55,214 bases of DNA from an uncultured Eubacterium sp. GTDB taxonomy: Bacteria; Bacillota_A; Clostridia; Lachnospirales; Lachnospiraceae. Positions 25,190 to 33,055 of the stretch are shown here, one piece after another. Location of the stretch: NCBI GenBank assembly GCA_910589045.1, contig CAJUSH010000020.1:1-55214 (forward strand). Direction: 5' to 3'. A program made the translations under genes and the position numbers. The notes beneath the pieces were generated by a model. That model was not told the origin of the DNA and made no database searches. It saw nothing but the letters and a program-made list of their open reading frames with translations. Numbering within the stretch: position 1 is the stretch's first letter; every line of letters starts with the position of its first letter.

Positions 25190-25219
25190 AAAAAATCCCG
25201 GCGTTTTCAGACGCCGGGG
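25190..25219 (-). terminator. Terminator of the chorismate mutase-shikimate kinase gene
   Basis: On the minus strand CCCGGCGT and ACGCCGGG arms (25197-25218) are followed by six T. It also lies between converging genes and may stop transcription from the sigma operon, though the plus-strand T-run is weak. Confidence 0.85.
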
Positions 25220-25230
25220 TATGTTCTTTG

Positions 25231-26007
25231 CTATTTTTTCTTTGCGTAGCTGATGATCTCCTCACAGATTTCAAACTCTGACTTGCCGTCGGTATGGATG
25301 ATGATATCGGCGGCAGTCTCGTATTTGATTCTGCGCTTTTCCATCAGATCGGAGATGAAATCCACGTTTTTATTGTTTTCCAGCAACGGCCGCTCGTGGC
25401 TGCCCCGGACACGCTCTAAGATCGTCTCCGGCTTTGCGGTGAGAAGGATAACCTTGCCGTTTTTCTTCATTTCGACTACATTTTCCTCGCGCATGGGTAC
25501 GCCGCCGCCGCAGGAGATGACCACACCCTTGCGGGACTGCAGCTCCCGGAGCAGCCCTGTCTCCAGATTCCGGAAATATTCCTCACCGTGCACCTCGAAA
25601 ATCTCGGAAATACTCATTCCTTCGCGCTCGGCGATGACCTGATCCATCTCGATGACGTCCATGGCAAAGACGTTGCAGAGTGCACGGGAGATCGTGGATT
25701 TTCCGGAGCCCATGAAGCCGATCAGCACAATGTTGTAATCAAAAAGCTGGTTGAACTGGATTTTTTTGCTGTTCAGCAAAATCGTTTCGAACACGTCCAT
25801 CATGTTTTCCGTGTGACGGTTGCCCGCCATGTGGCTGAGAAGAAGCTTGCGGTTGTGCTCCTCTACCTCGGGCTGTACAATTGCAAGGTTTTTTTTTCGC
25901 TTGTAGGTTGTGATATCTTCAACGATGCGGTAGCGCATGCACAGCGCGTCAAGAATAATTTCATCGCACATTTCCAGGTTTTCTCGTAAGTAATCTAATT
26001 TGCTCAT
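25231..26007 (-). CDS. aroK: Chorismate mutase-shikimate kinase fusion
   Basis: A 258-residue bifunctional protein. Residues 1 to about 85 look like an AroQ-type chorismate mutase (DEIILDALCMRYRIVEDITTYKRKK, then PEVEEHNRKLL), which converts chorismate to prephenate. Residues 92-258 are shikimate kinase: Walker A GFMGSGKST at 97-105, Asp-containing IEMDQVIAEREG, SCGGGVP at 165-171, and RGSHERPLL in the lid. The two activities flank EPSP synthase and chorismate synthase in aromatic biosynthesis. ATG at 26007 has GAGGG upstream. It lies 91 bp after the LysR gene on the same strand and may be co-transcribed. Confidence 0.88.
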   Translation of the reverse strand: MSKLDYLRENLEMCDEIILDALCMRYRIVEDITTYKRKKNLAIVQPEVEEHNRKLLLSHMAGNRHTENMMDVFETILLNSKKIQFNQLFDYNIVLIGFMGSGKSTISRALCNVFAMDVIEMDQVIAEREGMSISEIFEVHGEEYFRNLETGLLRELQSRKGVVISCGGGVPMREENVVEMKKNGKVILLTAKPETILERVRGSHERPLLENNKNVDFISDLMEKRRIKYETAADIIIHTDGKSEFEICEEIISYAKKK

Positions 26008-26098
26008 AGTGTATCCCTCTGTCCTTGAGAATATTTTGCCGTGTCACAAAAAGACATTGCACGCATGGTCTTTTTACCCGCGGCATGAACCTATAAAA

Positions 26099-27040
26099 TT
26101 ATACAAAAAAATACGAAACAAGACAAGTAGTTTCTTCTTTGTGCAGCAGGAACGGCTTCGTGCTCGTTACTTGCTTTTTCATAAATTCAATAAAACGTGT
26201 GATGGCGGGAATCTGGTAATGGTTTTTCAGCCAGGCCATAAAAACCTGATGGGAGAGGGACATATCGGAAATCTTGAGCGTGTGGATCCTCGAAGGGTCG
26301 AGGGAGTCCACCTTTGCCGTGATCGCAATGCCGAAGTGCTCTGCGACCAATGCCATAATGGCGTTTTCGTCCGGACATTCACACACGATGTCCGGATGGA
26401 TTTTTAAGCGGCGGTACAGATCCTGGGTATAGCTTCCAAGACCGGAAAAGCGGTTGTACCCGATGACCGGATAGCTGCACAGCTCCATGATGGAGGCTTC
26501 CTCATATGCTGCCAGCGCGTGGTCTACGGGTACGATCATGATGATTTCCTGGCTGAGAATCGGGAAAAATTCCAGATCCGGCTCGTAGTCCACAAAGGAG
26601 CAGAAGCCCACGTCGAGCTGCCCCTTTTTGATTCCGTTTAAAATGCTCGAGGTCTGATCCTGATGAAAGCTGAAGGTAACGTTGCGGTTTTCCTCAAGAC
26701 TGAGGAAGGCGCGTGCCATGCGGGGCATGTAGGAATTTGCCAGCGGAAACACGTAACCGATATCAATCCGGCCCCCGGCGCCCGAGAGCTGCTTCATCTT
26801 ATAGACCGCGATGTGGCATTCATCTAAAATGCGGTCCACATATTCGAGGAAGAGACCGCCGCTTTTTGTCAGGGAAATGCCCCGCCCGTTTTTTTCAAAG
26901 AGCAGAATGCCAAGCTCCTTTTCAAGGGCCGCAATCGCGCGGCTTAGGGATGGCTGGGATATGTAAAGCTCCTCCGCAGCGAGGTGATAGTTTTCGGTGC
27001 GGGCGATGGTCTGGAAATACTGCAATTGATTTAATGTCAT
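26099..27040 (-). CDS. LysR family transcriptional regulator
   Basis: A 313-residue LysR-type regulator. The winged helix-turn-helix spans about 1-60 (LNQLQYFQTIARTENYHLAAEEL, then ISQPSLSRAIAALEKELG). The effector domain, of periplasmic-binding-protein fold, spans about 90-300. It is divergent from ydiB paralogue 2 with only 19 bp between start codons and sits in a quinate/shikimate gene cluster, so it probably responds to a cyclohexane-carboxylate or shikimate-pathway ligand, as other cluster-linked LysR proteins do. AGGAGG precedes ATG 27040 on the minus strand. The target is inferred from position only. Confidence 0.87.
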   Translation of the reverse strand: MTLNQLQYFQTIARTENYHLAAEELYISQPSLSRAIAALEKELGILLFEKNGRGISLTKSGGLFLEYVDRILDECHIAVYKMKQLSGAGGRIDIGYVFPLANSYMPRMARAFLSLEENRNVTFSFHQDQTSSILNGIKKGQLDVGFCSFVDYEPDLEFFPILSQEIIMIVPVDHALAAYEEASIMELCSYPVIGYNRFSGLGSYTQDLYRRLKIHPDIVCECPDENAIMALVAEHFGIAITAKVDSLDPSRIHTLKISDMSLSHQVFMAWLKNHYQIPAITRFIEFMKKQVTSTKPFLLHKEETTCLVSYFFV

Positions 27041-27059
27041 AGGAGAACCTCCTTGTCTG

Positions 27060-27917
27060 TTGTGTGAACTGGTGGGACTGATGGCATATCCGATTCGCCA
27101 CTCAAGCTCCCCCGCAATGCAGAATGAGGCGTTTGCAAAGCTGGGCTATGATCTGGCATATCTGGCTTTTGAGATTGATGCGGATGAGATTGAGGATGCG
27201 GTGAAGGCGATCCGCACCCTGAAAATGCGCGGCTCCAATGTGTCCATGCCGAATAAAACAATTGTTGGACAGTATCTGGATGAGCTCTCCCCGGCGGCCG
27301 AGCTTTGCGGCGCAGTCAACACGATCGTGAACAAAGACGGGCATCTGACCGGACACATCACGGACGGCATCGGATTTATGGCTTCACTGAAGGATAACAG
27401 CATCGACCCGATCGGGAAGAAGATGACGATCGTGGGCTGCGGCGGCGCGGCGACCGCGATTGAGATCCAGGCGGCGCTCGACGGTGTGGCGGAAATGTCT
27501 ATTTTTAATTTGAAGGACGGTTTTTTCGAGCGGGGCATCAAGACGGTAAAGAAGATCAACGAAAAGACAGGCTGCCGGGCGACGCTGTACGATTTGGCAG
27601 ATCTTGACCAGCTAAAGAAGGAGATGGACTCCAGCTACCTGTTCGTAAATGCTACCGGAGCCGGTATGCATCCCCTGGAGGACGTATCCGTTGTGCCGGA
27701 TCAATCTTTTTTCCGCCCGGAGCTGATCGTGGTGGATGTTCCCTATTCGCCCCTTGAGACAAAGATGCGCAAAATGGCGAAGGAGGCAGGCTGCAAGACG
27801 ATGAATGGTCTTGGAATGATGCTGTTTCAGGGCTCTGCTGCCTTTGAGCTTTGGACCGGGACGCCGATGCCGATCGAGCATATGAAGCAGATTTTAAACA
27901 TCAGCTACGACGATTAA
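27060..27917 (+). CDS. ydiB: YdiB-like quinate/shikimate dehydrogenase, paralogue 2
   Basis: A 285-residue shikimate dehydrogenase-family enzyme, clearly homologous to the gene at 22474 along its full length. Key residues: SSS at 15-17, Lys66 in NVSMPNK, Asp102 in TDGIGF, Rossmann loop GCGGAATA, then FNLKDGFFERG in place of the NRT motif, as in YdiB. The C-terminus GMMLFQGSAAFELWTG is typical. The start is uncertain: no ATG precedes the conserved N-terminus, and TTG 27060 is the best in-frame choice, with AGGAG at 27041-27045. The closest later ATG (27081) would cut into the conserved VGLMAYP segment. Probably oxidises quinate or shikimate with NAD(P). Confidence 0.82.
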   Translation: MCELVGLMAYPIRHSSSPAMQNEAFAKLGYDLAYLAFEIDADEIEDAVKAIRTLKMRGSNVSMPNKTIVGQYLDELSPAAELCGAVNTIVNKDGHLTGHITDGIGFMASLKDNSIDPIGKKMTIVGCGGAATAIEIQAALDGVAEMSIFNLKDGFFERGIKTVKKINEKTGCRATLYDLADLDQLKKEMDSSYLFVNATGAGMHPLEDVSVVPDQSFFRPELIVVDVPYSPLETKMRKMAKEAGCKTMNGLGMMLFQGSAAFELWTGTPMPIEHMKQILNISYDD

Positions 27918-27984
27918 CCGGAAAGCACAATGCCCGTGAACGAAGGTGAGCGGGCGCTTTCTGACATGAGAGAGGAGATAAGCT

Positions 27985-28659
27985 ATGAATAAAAAATATG
28001 TTCCCAGTGCGCTTGTACTGATGATTTTCTTCCCGCTTCCGGATACCGATAAGAGTGCGGGCGGGGCGAAAAAGGAGGGGCTGATCGAGAGCTTAAAGCA
28101 CACGAGATTTTCCGTCGAGTCGATCTCGATGATCCTCATTGGATTTACCTGCACCGGCACGTTCCAGCTCTGGTTAAACTGTGCGCAGAATTATGCGAAA
28201 TCCATCGGCTGGGAGGACCCGTCCATCATGCAGACGTTTTATTCCACCGGAACCATCCTTGCGCTGATCGTTACGGCGTTCCTCACAAGAAAGATCAGGG
28301 ATGTGCGTTTTATCCTTGTGTATCCGGTGATCTGCCTTGCGACAATCATAGCGGTTCTGGTGGCACCGTCGCAGATGATGTGTACGGCAGGCTCGTTTTT
28401 GATCGGCTGGGCCGGCGCAGGCGGACTGCTGCAGATCGCAACCTCCGTGTGCAACATGATATTCCCGAAAATCAAGGGAACGGTGACGGCGCTTGTCATG
28501 ATCGCATCCTCCCTGTGCAACTACACGATTTTGACGGCAGCGTCAAAGATGACGCCCTCGTCGGTTATGGTCATGAATATTGTCCTCACCGGGATCGGAG
28601 TTGCACTTGGCCTGTTTGTAAATCTCAGATATGAAAAAATGGTGGCTGACGTAGAGTAA
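27985..28659 (+). pseudogene. MFS transporter (YdiN-like) lacking its N-terminal half
   Basis: A 224-residue ORF. Residues 1-12 (MNKKYVPSALVL) are an intact MFS N-terminus, but the sequence then jumps to the central cytoplasmic loop (PLPDTDKSAGGAKKEG) and the C-terminal six-helix bundle. Helices 1-6 are missing, although the frame is open. The C-terminal part resembles E. coli YdiN, whose gene lies beside ydiB and aroD; for example CTAGSFLIGWAGAGGLLQ aligns with the YdiN CNAGAFVIGFSAAGG region. A full member has about 400-420 residues. A single in-frame deletion of roughly 500-600 bp explains the structure. Transport by the remnant is unlikely. Confidence 0.75.
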
Positions 28660-28840
28660 GTGCCGGACCCTTTGGACGCCGGCGCACTGCCGGCTGTTTC
28701 TTACGGAGCGGCCGGCAGCCCGCTTCGGCGGAAAGGAAATAGCCGCAGCAAAAATGGTTGCGCCTGCGGACCGCGGCATTTAAAATGGAAAGAAATCAAA
28801 CGACTTCAATAATGATTTAAAGATGGAAAGGATGAAAGCT

Positions 28841-29605
28841 ATGACACCAGTAAAGGTTAGAAACATTGTAATCGGCGAGGGGATACCCAAAATCTGTGTC
28901 CCCATCGTCGGAGTGACAAAGGAGGAGATCATCGCTGAGGCGAAGACCTTTGATTCGATTCCGGTGGACGTGGTGGAATGGAGGGTTGACTGGTTTGAAA
29001 ACGTATTTGACACAGAGGCAGTCATCGGCGTATTAAAGGAGCTGCGGGAGGTATTGGGGGAGACCGCGCTTCTGATGACTTTCCGCACCTCCAGGGAGGG
29101 CGGGGAGAAGGCGATCGATGCGGAGGCTTATGCGGCGCTGAACATTGCGGCGGCAAAGTCCGGCTACACAGACCTGGTGGATGTGGAGGTGTTTACCGGG
29201 GACGCGATCGTAAGCCGTATCATAAAAGAAGCCCACGATGCGGGTGTGAAGGTGGTTGCCTCCAACCATGATTTTGACAAGACACCGGAAAAGGATGATA
29301 TCGTCGGCCGTCTGCGCAAGATGCAGGAGCTCGGCGCGGATATCCCCAAGATTGCGGTGATGCCCCAAAATAAGAAGGACGTATTAACGCTCCTTTCGGC
29401 GACCGAGGAAATGTACAGTACTTATGCAGATCGGCCTATCATTACCATGTCCATGGCGGGAACCGGCGTGATCAGCAGGCTGTGCGGCGAGGTGTTCGGC
29501 TCGGCACTGACCTTTGGAGCGGCGAAAAAGGCATCTGCGCCCGGACAGATAGGCGTGAACGACCTGAATACGGTGTTAAATGTGCTTCATAGCGCAATGT
29601 CATGA
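28841..29605 (+). CDS. aroD: Type I 3-dehydroquinate dehydratase
   Basis: Dehydrates 3-dehydroquinate to 3-dehydroshikimate through a Schiff base. From ATG 28841 the protein is 254 residues and the catalytic residues fall at the same numbers as in the E. coli/Salmonella enzyme: Glu46 and Arg48 (VEWRVD), His143 (SNHDFD) and Lys170 (IPKIAVMP). The C-terminal loop SAPGQ, which closes the active site, is present. ATG 28841 follows AAAGGATG and gives the standard MTPVKVRNIVIGEG start; ATG 28823 is a less likely alternative. It lies between two transporter remnants and is intact. Confidence 0.94.
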   Translation: MTPVKVRNIVIGEGIPKICVPIVGVTKEEIIAEAKTFDSIPVDVVEWRVDWFENVFDTEAVIGVLKELREVLGETALLMTFRTSREGGEKAIDAEAYAALNIAAAKSGYTDLVDVEVFTGDAIVSRIIKEAHDAGVKVVASNHDFDKTPEKDDIVGRLRKMQELGADIPKIAVMPQNKKDVLTLLSATEEMYSTYADRPIITMSMAGTGVISRLCGEVFGSALTFGAAKKASAPGQIGVNDLNTVLNVLHSAMS

Positions 29606-29717
29606 CCGGTGAAGGGTGCGTGCGGACAGCGGGAAAGACGGCTGAGGCGTTTTTCCCGCTGCCGCGGCTGTGCCGGAACCGGTTTCGGGATACTGTTTTT
29701 CGTGGAGGAGGGATTTT

Positions 29718-30262
29718 ATGAAGGCGGTCAAATGGCTGGATGATAATCTGGAGGAGTTTTTGCTTGTTGTATGCCTTGTGCTTATGACGCTGATCATGGG
29801 GATTCAGGTTTTTTCCCGCTATGCGCTTGGCATGTCGTGTCCTGGTCGGAGGAGCTGACACGTTATCTGTTTATATGGAGCGGCTTTCTCAGTGTCAGCT
29901 ATTGCAGCAAACGGTGCCTGTCCATTAAGATCGAGCAGTTTGTGGCAATGTTTCCCCGCAGGGGACGTGCGGTTTTCAAGGTTGTGAACCACACCTTCGA
30001 GCTGATCTTTGTTTTCTATATGATTCCGTTCGCCTATCTTTATATGATGTCGGCGGTAAAAAGCGGACAGGTGAGTCCCGCCTGTAAAATCCCGATGTAC
30101 TACGTTCAGGCAGCGCCTCTTGTAGCATTTATTATGGTAGCGTTTCGAATCTTACAGTGATGGGTCATTGAGTTTCGAATTGCAAGAGGTGAGAATGTGT
30201 ACGATCCGGCACACCCGGAGCGCAATACACCGGAGTCATTTATCGAAGCAAACAGTACCTTT
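29718..30262 (+). pseudogene. dctQ: TRAP transporter small subunit (DctQ), frameshifted
   Basis: ATG 29718 follows GTGGAGGAGGG and encodes a normal DctQ start (DDNLEEFLLVVCLVLMTLIMGIQVFSRYALGMS). The frame breaks at about 29837: TCG TGT here would be TCG GTG TCC with one more G, restoring SWSEELTRYLFIWSGFLS in the next frame. That frame runs to a TGA at 30158-30160 and then continues with a plausible DctQ tail (VIEFRIARGENVYDPAHPE). So there is a one-base deletion and a nonsense codon. DctQ is a four-helix subunit linking the TRAP transporter; this copy cannot be made intact. Confidence 0.8.
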
Positions 30263-30703
30263 TCACCGATTTTGTTTATTCTTGCGGCTTCCACGGCCTT
30301 TTCCCGTGTGCTGACGCTCATGCAGGTGCCCCAGACGGTAAGCGCGTTTATTTTGGGCCATTTTTCAAATACAGTCGTGATTTTACTTGTGATCAATCTG
30401 TTTTTGCTGATCGTCGGGATGGTCATGGATACGACGCCGGCGATCCTGATTCTGACGCCGATCCTGCTTCCCATCGTGGAGGGCATCGGAATGAACCCGG
30501 TTCAGTTTGGCGTGATTATGGTGGTCAATCTGGCCATCAGCTTTGTGACGCCGCCCATCGGAGTCAATCTGTTCGTGGCAAGCTCGCTGACCGATGTGCC
30601 CGTCATGGCCATCGCAAAAAAGGCATTGCCCATGATCGGCTTCTTTTTGGCGGCACTGCTTCTGCTTACCTTTGTACCGGCAGTTTCGCTGTGCTTTTTG
30701 TAG
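30263..30703 (+). pseudogene. dctM: TRAP transporter large subunit (DctM), C-terminal fragment
   Basis: About 145 residues of the C-terminal third of DctM (normally about 425 residues) are fused in frame to the DctQ tail near 30263. Recognisable parts are GMVMDTTPAILILTPILLPI, NPVQFGVIMVVNLAI and FVTPPIGVNLFVASSL, the last a hallmark of DctM. The N-terminal two thirds, with the first half of the transport domain, are missing, so a large deletion joined the end of dctQ to the middle of dctM. The stop at 30701-30703 is the normal end and overlaps the ribosome site of dctP. Confidence 0.82.
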
Positions 30704-30714
30704 GAGGGAATTTG

Positions 30715-30929
30715 ATGAGGAAAAAAATATTAGCCGGCGTGTGCATGGCATTTCTTTTGGCAATTCCTGCGGCTTTGGCCGGCTGCGGCGCATCCGGGGA
30801 ACAGCGCTACGCGTGGCCGCTGGCAACGGCGAGCCCGGAGGATACGGTATCCGGGCGTGCGCGGCGCCTGTCTATGAGAGCATCCGGGAGGCAATCGACG
30901 GGGAGATTTATGAGGCGTATATGGAGTAG
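30715..30929 (+). pseudogene. dctP: TRAP substrate-binding protein (DctP), remnant
   Basis: ATG 30715 after TAGGAGGG starts a lipoprotein signal (hydrophobic stretch, then LAGCG). Only about 15 mature N-terminal residues remain (YAWPLATASPEDTV). A shift in frame then leads to APVYESIREAIDGEIYEAYME and a stop at 30927-30929, which looks like the C-terminal helix of DctP. About 280 residues of the roughly 330-residue protein are gone. The solute-binding function is lost. Confidence 0.78.
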
Positions 30930-31031
30930 CGCTGCTTTTTAAAGTACAGGCTTTACAATCCGGGAAAAAACCGCAGGTATTGTGACAAACGGCAGATCCG
31001 AAAGCTCCGGATAACGCAAAGGAATAAAAGC

Positions 31032-31086
31032 AAAAAGGTGTAACGTCTCAGATCGTTTGGATGAATGTGAGACCTTACACCTTTTT
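31032..31086 (-). terminator. Long bidirectional terminator between dctP remnant and aroF
   Basis: AAAAAGGTGTAA (31032-31043) pairs with TTACACCTTTTT (31075-31086), extended inward after a C-C mismatch by GTCTCA/TGAGAC. T-runs on both strands allow termination of the converging transcripts. Confidence 0.9.
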
Positions 31087-31105
31087 CGTATGCAAAGCGA
31101 TGGTA

Positions 31106-32134
31106 CTAGTTCGATTCCGCAATCTCATAGATCAGCCGCTCGGACTCCTCCCATCCGAGACAGGGATCCGTGATGGATTTTCCGTAGATATGGTCGCCGA
31201 TCTTCTGGCAGCCCGGCTCCAGGTAGCTCTCGATCATCACGCCCTTTATGAGCGTTCGGATGGCGGGGCAGATCTGGCGGTTGTGCATAACTTCTTTGAC
31301 GATGCGCACCTGCTCCTCGTATTTTTTGCCGGAGTTGGAGTGGTTCGCGTCGATGATGGCGGCAGGATTTGCGAGATCCCGCTCCGCATACATGTTTGCA
31401 AGACGGATAATGTCTTCGTAGTGGTAATTTTGCACCGTGTTTCCATGCTTGCTCACGGCGCCGCGCAGCACGACATGAGTCAGCTTGTTTCCGCTTGTCT
31501 TCACCTCGCAGCCCCGGAAGGTAAAGTGGTGGGGGTGCTGTGCGGCGTAAACCGAATTTAACATTACAGAGAAATCCCCGCTGGTGGGGTTTTTCATTCC
31601 CGAGGCCACGTCAAAGCCGCTGACGGTGAGCCGGTGCTGCTGATCCTCCACGGAGCGCGCGCCGATGGCCACATAGGAGAGCAAATCGGAAACATATTCC
31701 CAGTTTTCGGGATAAAGCATCTCATCGGCGGGGGTCAGCTCGCTCTCCTCCATCGCGCGAAGCTGCATTTTGCGCATGGAGATAAGACCTGCGATCATAT
31801 CCGGTGCCTTTTCGGGGTCGGGCTGTGAGGCAATTCCCTTATAGCCGTCCCCGGTGGTGCGGGGTTTGTTGGTATAAATGCGCGGGACGAGCAGCAGGCG
31901 GTCCTTTACCTTTTCCTGCACCCGGGCAAGGCGGTTTACATATTCGCAGACCGGGTCCTCGCTGTCTGCGGAGCACGGACCGATGATGATTAAAAAGCGG
32001 TCATCCGTTCCGGTTATAATATTGCTGATCTGTGCATCCCGTTCTTTTTTTATGTTTGCCAGCCGTTCGGACAATGGATACTGTGTTTTTATTTCGCTGG
32101 GGGAAGGAAGCCGGCGAAGATAAGTAAAACTCAT
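31106..32134 (-). CDS. aroF: 3-deoxy-7-phosphoheptulonate synthase (DAHP synthase)
   Basis: First step of the shikimate pathway: phosphoenolpyruvate plus erythrose-4-phosphate to DAHP. A 342-residue type I-alpha enzyme like E. coli AroF/G/H. Seen: IIGPCSADSED near the PEP site, the metal/substrate segment VPRIYTNKPRTTGDGYKG, GARSVEDQQHR, GMKNPTSGDF, DANHSNSGK, and GVMIESYLEPG. ATG 32134 is preferred over 32143 because GGAG lies 9-12 bases upstream; it is adjacent to ATG 32143 with no spacing. It has its own promoter and terminator. Feedback specificity (Phe, Tyr or Trp) cannot be read confidently. Confidence 0.93.
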   Translation of the reverse strand: MSFTYLRRLPSPSEIKTQYPLSERLANIKKERDAQISNIITGTDDRFLIIIGPCSADSEDPVCEYVNRLARVQEKVKDRLLLVPRIYTNKPRTTGDGYKGIASQPDPEKAPDMIAGLISMRKMQLRAMEESELTPADEMLYPENWEYVSDLLSYVAIGARSVEDQQHRLTVSGFDVASGMKNPTSGDFSVMLNSVYAAQHPHHFTFRGCEVKTSGNKLTHVVLRGAVSKHGNTVQNYHYEDIIRLANMYAERDLANPAAIIDANHSNSGKKYEEQVRIVKEVMHNRQICPAIRTLIKGVMIESYLEPGCQKIGDHIYGKSITDPCLGWEESERLIYEIAESN

Positions 32135-32175
32135 TTTATGCATCTCCTTTTATCAAGTGTCGTTTTTTCTATATG

Positions 32176-32204
32176 ATAATAACTGAAAATAAAATATCTG
32201 TCAA
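32176..32204 (-). promoter_or_regulatory. Sigma-A promoter of aroF
   Basis: On the minus strand TTGACA (32204-32199), 17 bp, TATTAT (32181-32176). A consensus -35 and a good -10. Confidence 0.8.
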
Positions 32205-32208
32205 TTGC

Positions 32209-32237
32209 TTGCATGGCACAGGGAAAACAGTTATACT
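32209..32237 (+). promoter_or_regulatory. Sigma-A promoter of nrdG
   Basis: TTGCAT (32209-32214), 17 bp, TATACT (32232-32237). Its -35 lies 4 bp from the -35 of the divergent aroF promoter, so the two polymerases would compete. Confidence 0.65.
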
Positions 32238-32312
32238 GGGATTATTGTTCACATCAAAAGCCTGGACGGCTGCCAGGGATGATTGTTTTTGTCGGCAGGA
32301 GGAGGTTCGGAT

Positions 32313-32843
32313 ATGTATTATGGTGCCTTGAAAAAAACGGATATTGCCAACGGGCCGGGGGTGCGGGTATCACTGTTTGTCTCCGGCTGTACCCATTGCT
32401 GTAAGGAGTGCTTCAATCCGGAGACGTGGGATTTTTCCTATGGGGAGGAGTTCACGGACCGGGTGAGGGCAGAGATCCTCAAAGCGCTTTCGCCGGATTA
32501 TATACAGGGGCTTACGATTCTCGGGGGCGAACCCTTTGAGCCGGAAAACCAGCGCGGGCTTTTGCCGCTCTACCGGGATGTCAGGGAGCATCGGCCGAAA
32601 AAAAGCATCTGGGTGTACACCGGCTATACCTTAGAGCGGGACCTTCTGCAGGAGAGCCGGGCGCGCATCAATATCACGGATGAGATCCTCTCGATGGTCG
32701 ATGTGCTGGTGGACGGTGAGTTTCAGATTGAACGGAAAAATATCTCGCTGAAATTCCGGGGATCGGAAAACCAGCGCCTCATCCATCTGCCCCGGACACT
32801 CGCCCAGGGCCATACGGTTCTGCTTTCGGAGGATGAGGTTTGA
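32313..32843 (+). CDS. nrdG: Anaerobic ribonucleotide reductase activating protein
   Basis: A 176-residue radical SAM activase that makes the glycyl radical on class III ribonucleotide reductase. The cluster motif C-x3-C-x2-C is present at Cys26, Cys30 and Cys33 (SGCTHCCKECF). TILGGEPFEPEN is the SAM-binding GGE motif. ATG 32313 follows AGGAGGAGG; an in-frame start at 32283 has no support. The partner nrdD is not in this window, so nrdG stands apart here. Anaerobic lifestyle is implied. Confidence 0.9.
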   Translation: MYYGALKKTDIANGPGVRVSLFVSGCTHCCKECFNPETWDFSYGEEFTDRVRAEILKALSPDYIQGLTILGGEPFEPENQRGLLPLYRDVREHRPKKSIWVYTGYTLERDLLQESRARINITDEILSMVDVLVDGEFQIERKNISLKFRGSENQRLIHLPRTLAQGHTVLLSEDEV

Positions 32844-33055
32844 GCGGGGGACATGAAGCACTGTGCAGCGATTCCGGGAAAAACGGAAAAAGAAATCGTA
32901 GCATTTTCCTGCTGTTTGTAGTATAGTATGATGCGGATATATCCGTGAGCCGGGTGATTTGCCGGAAGGCGTTGTCTGTTTGGCAGAAGTATAGCCGATC
33001 GTCCGGCGGATGCGTACGCGTTCGGGTATAATAGTTTGATCGAAGGAGAAAGAAA

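Noticed and set aside
30197..30703. Intact small membrane protein
   Set aside because: The ORF begins inside a DctQ tail and continues as the C-terminal third of DctM; it is a fusion remnant.
32844..33055. Lysine riboswitch before aspartokinase
   Set aside because: The conserved lysine-riboswitch core sequences were not found in this 212-bp stretch.
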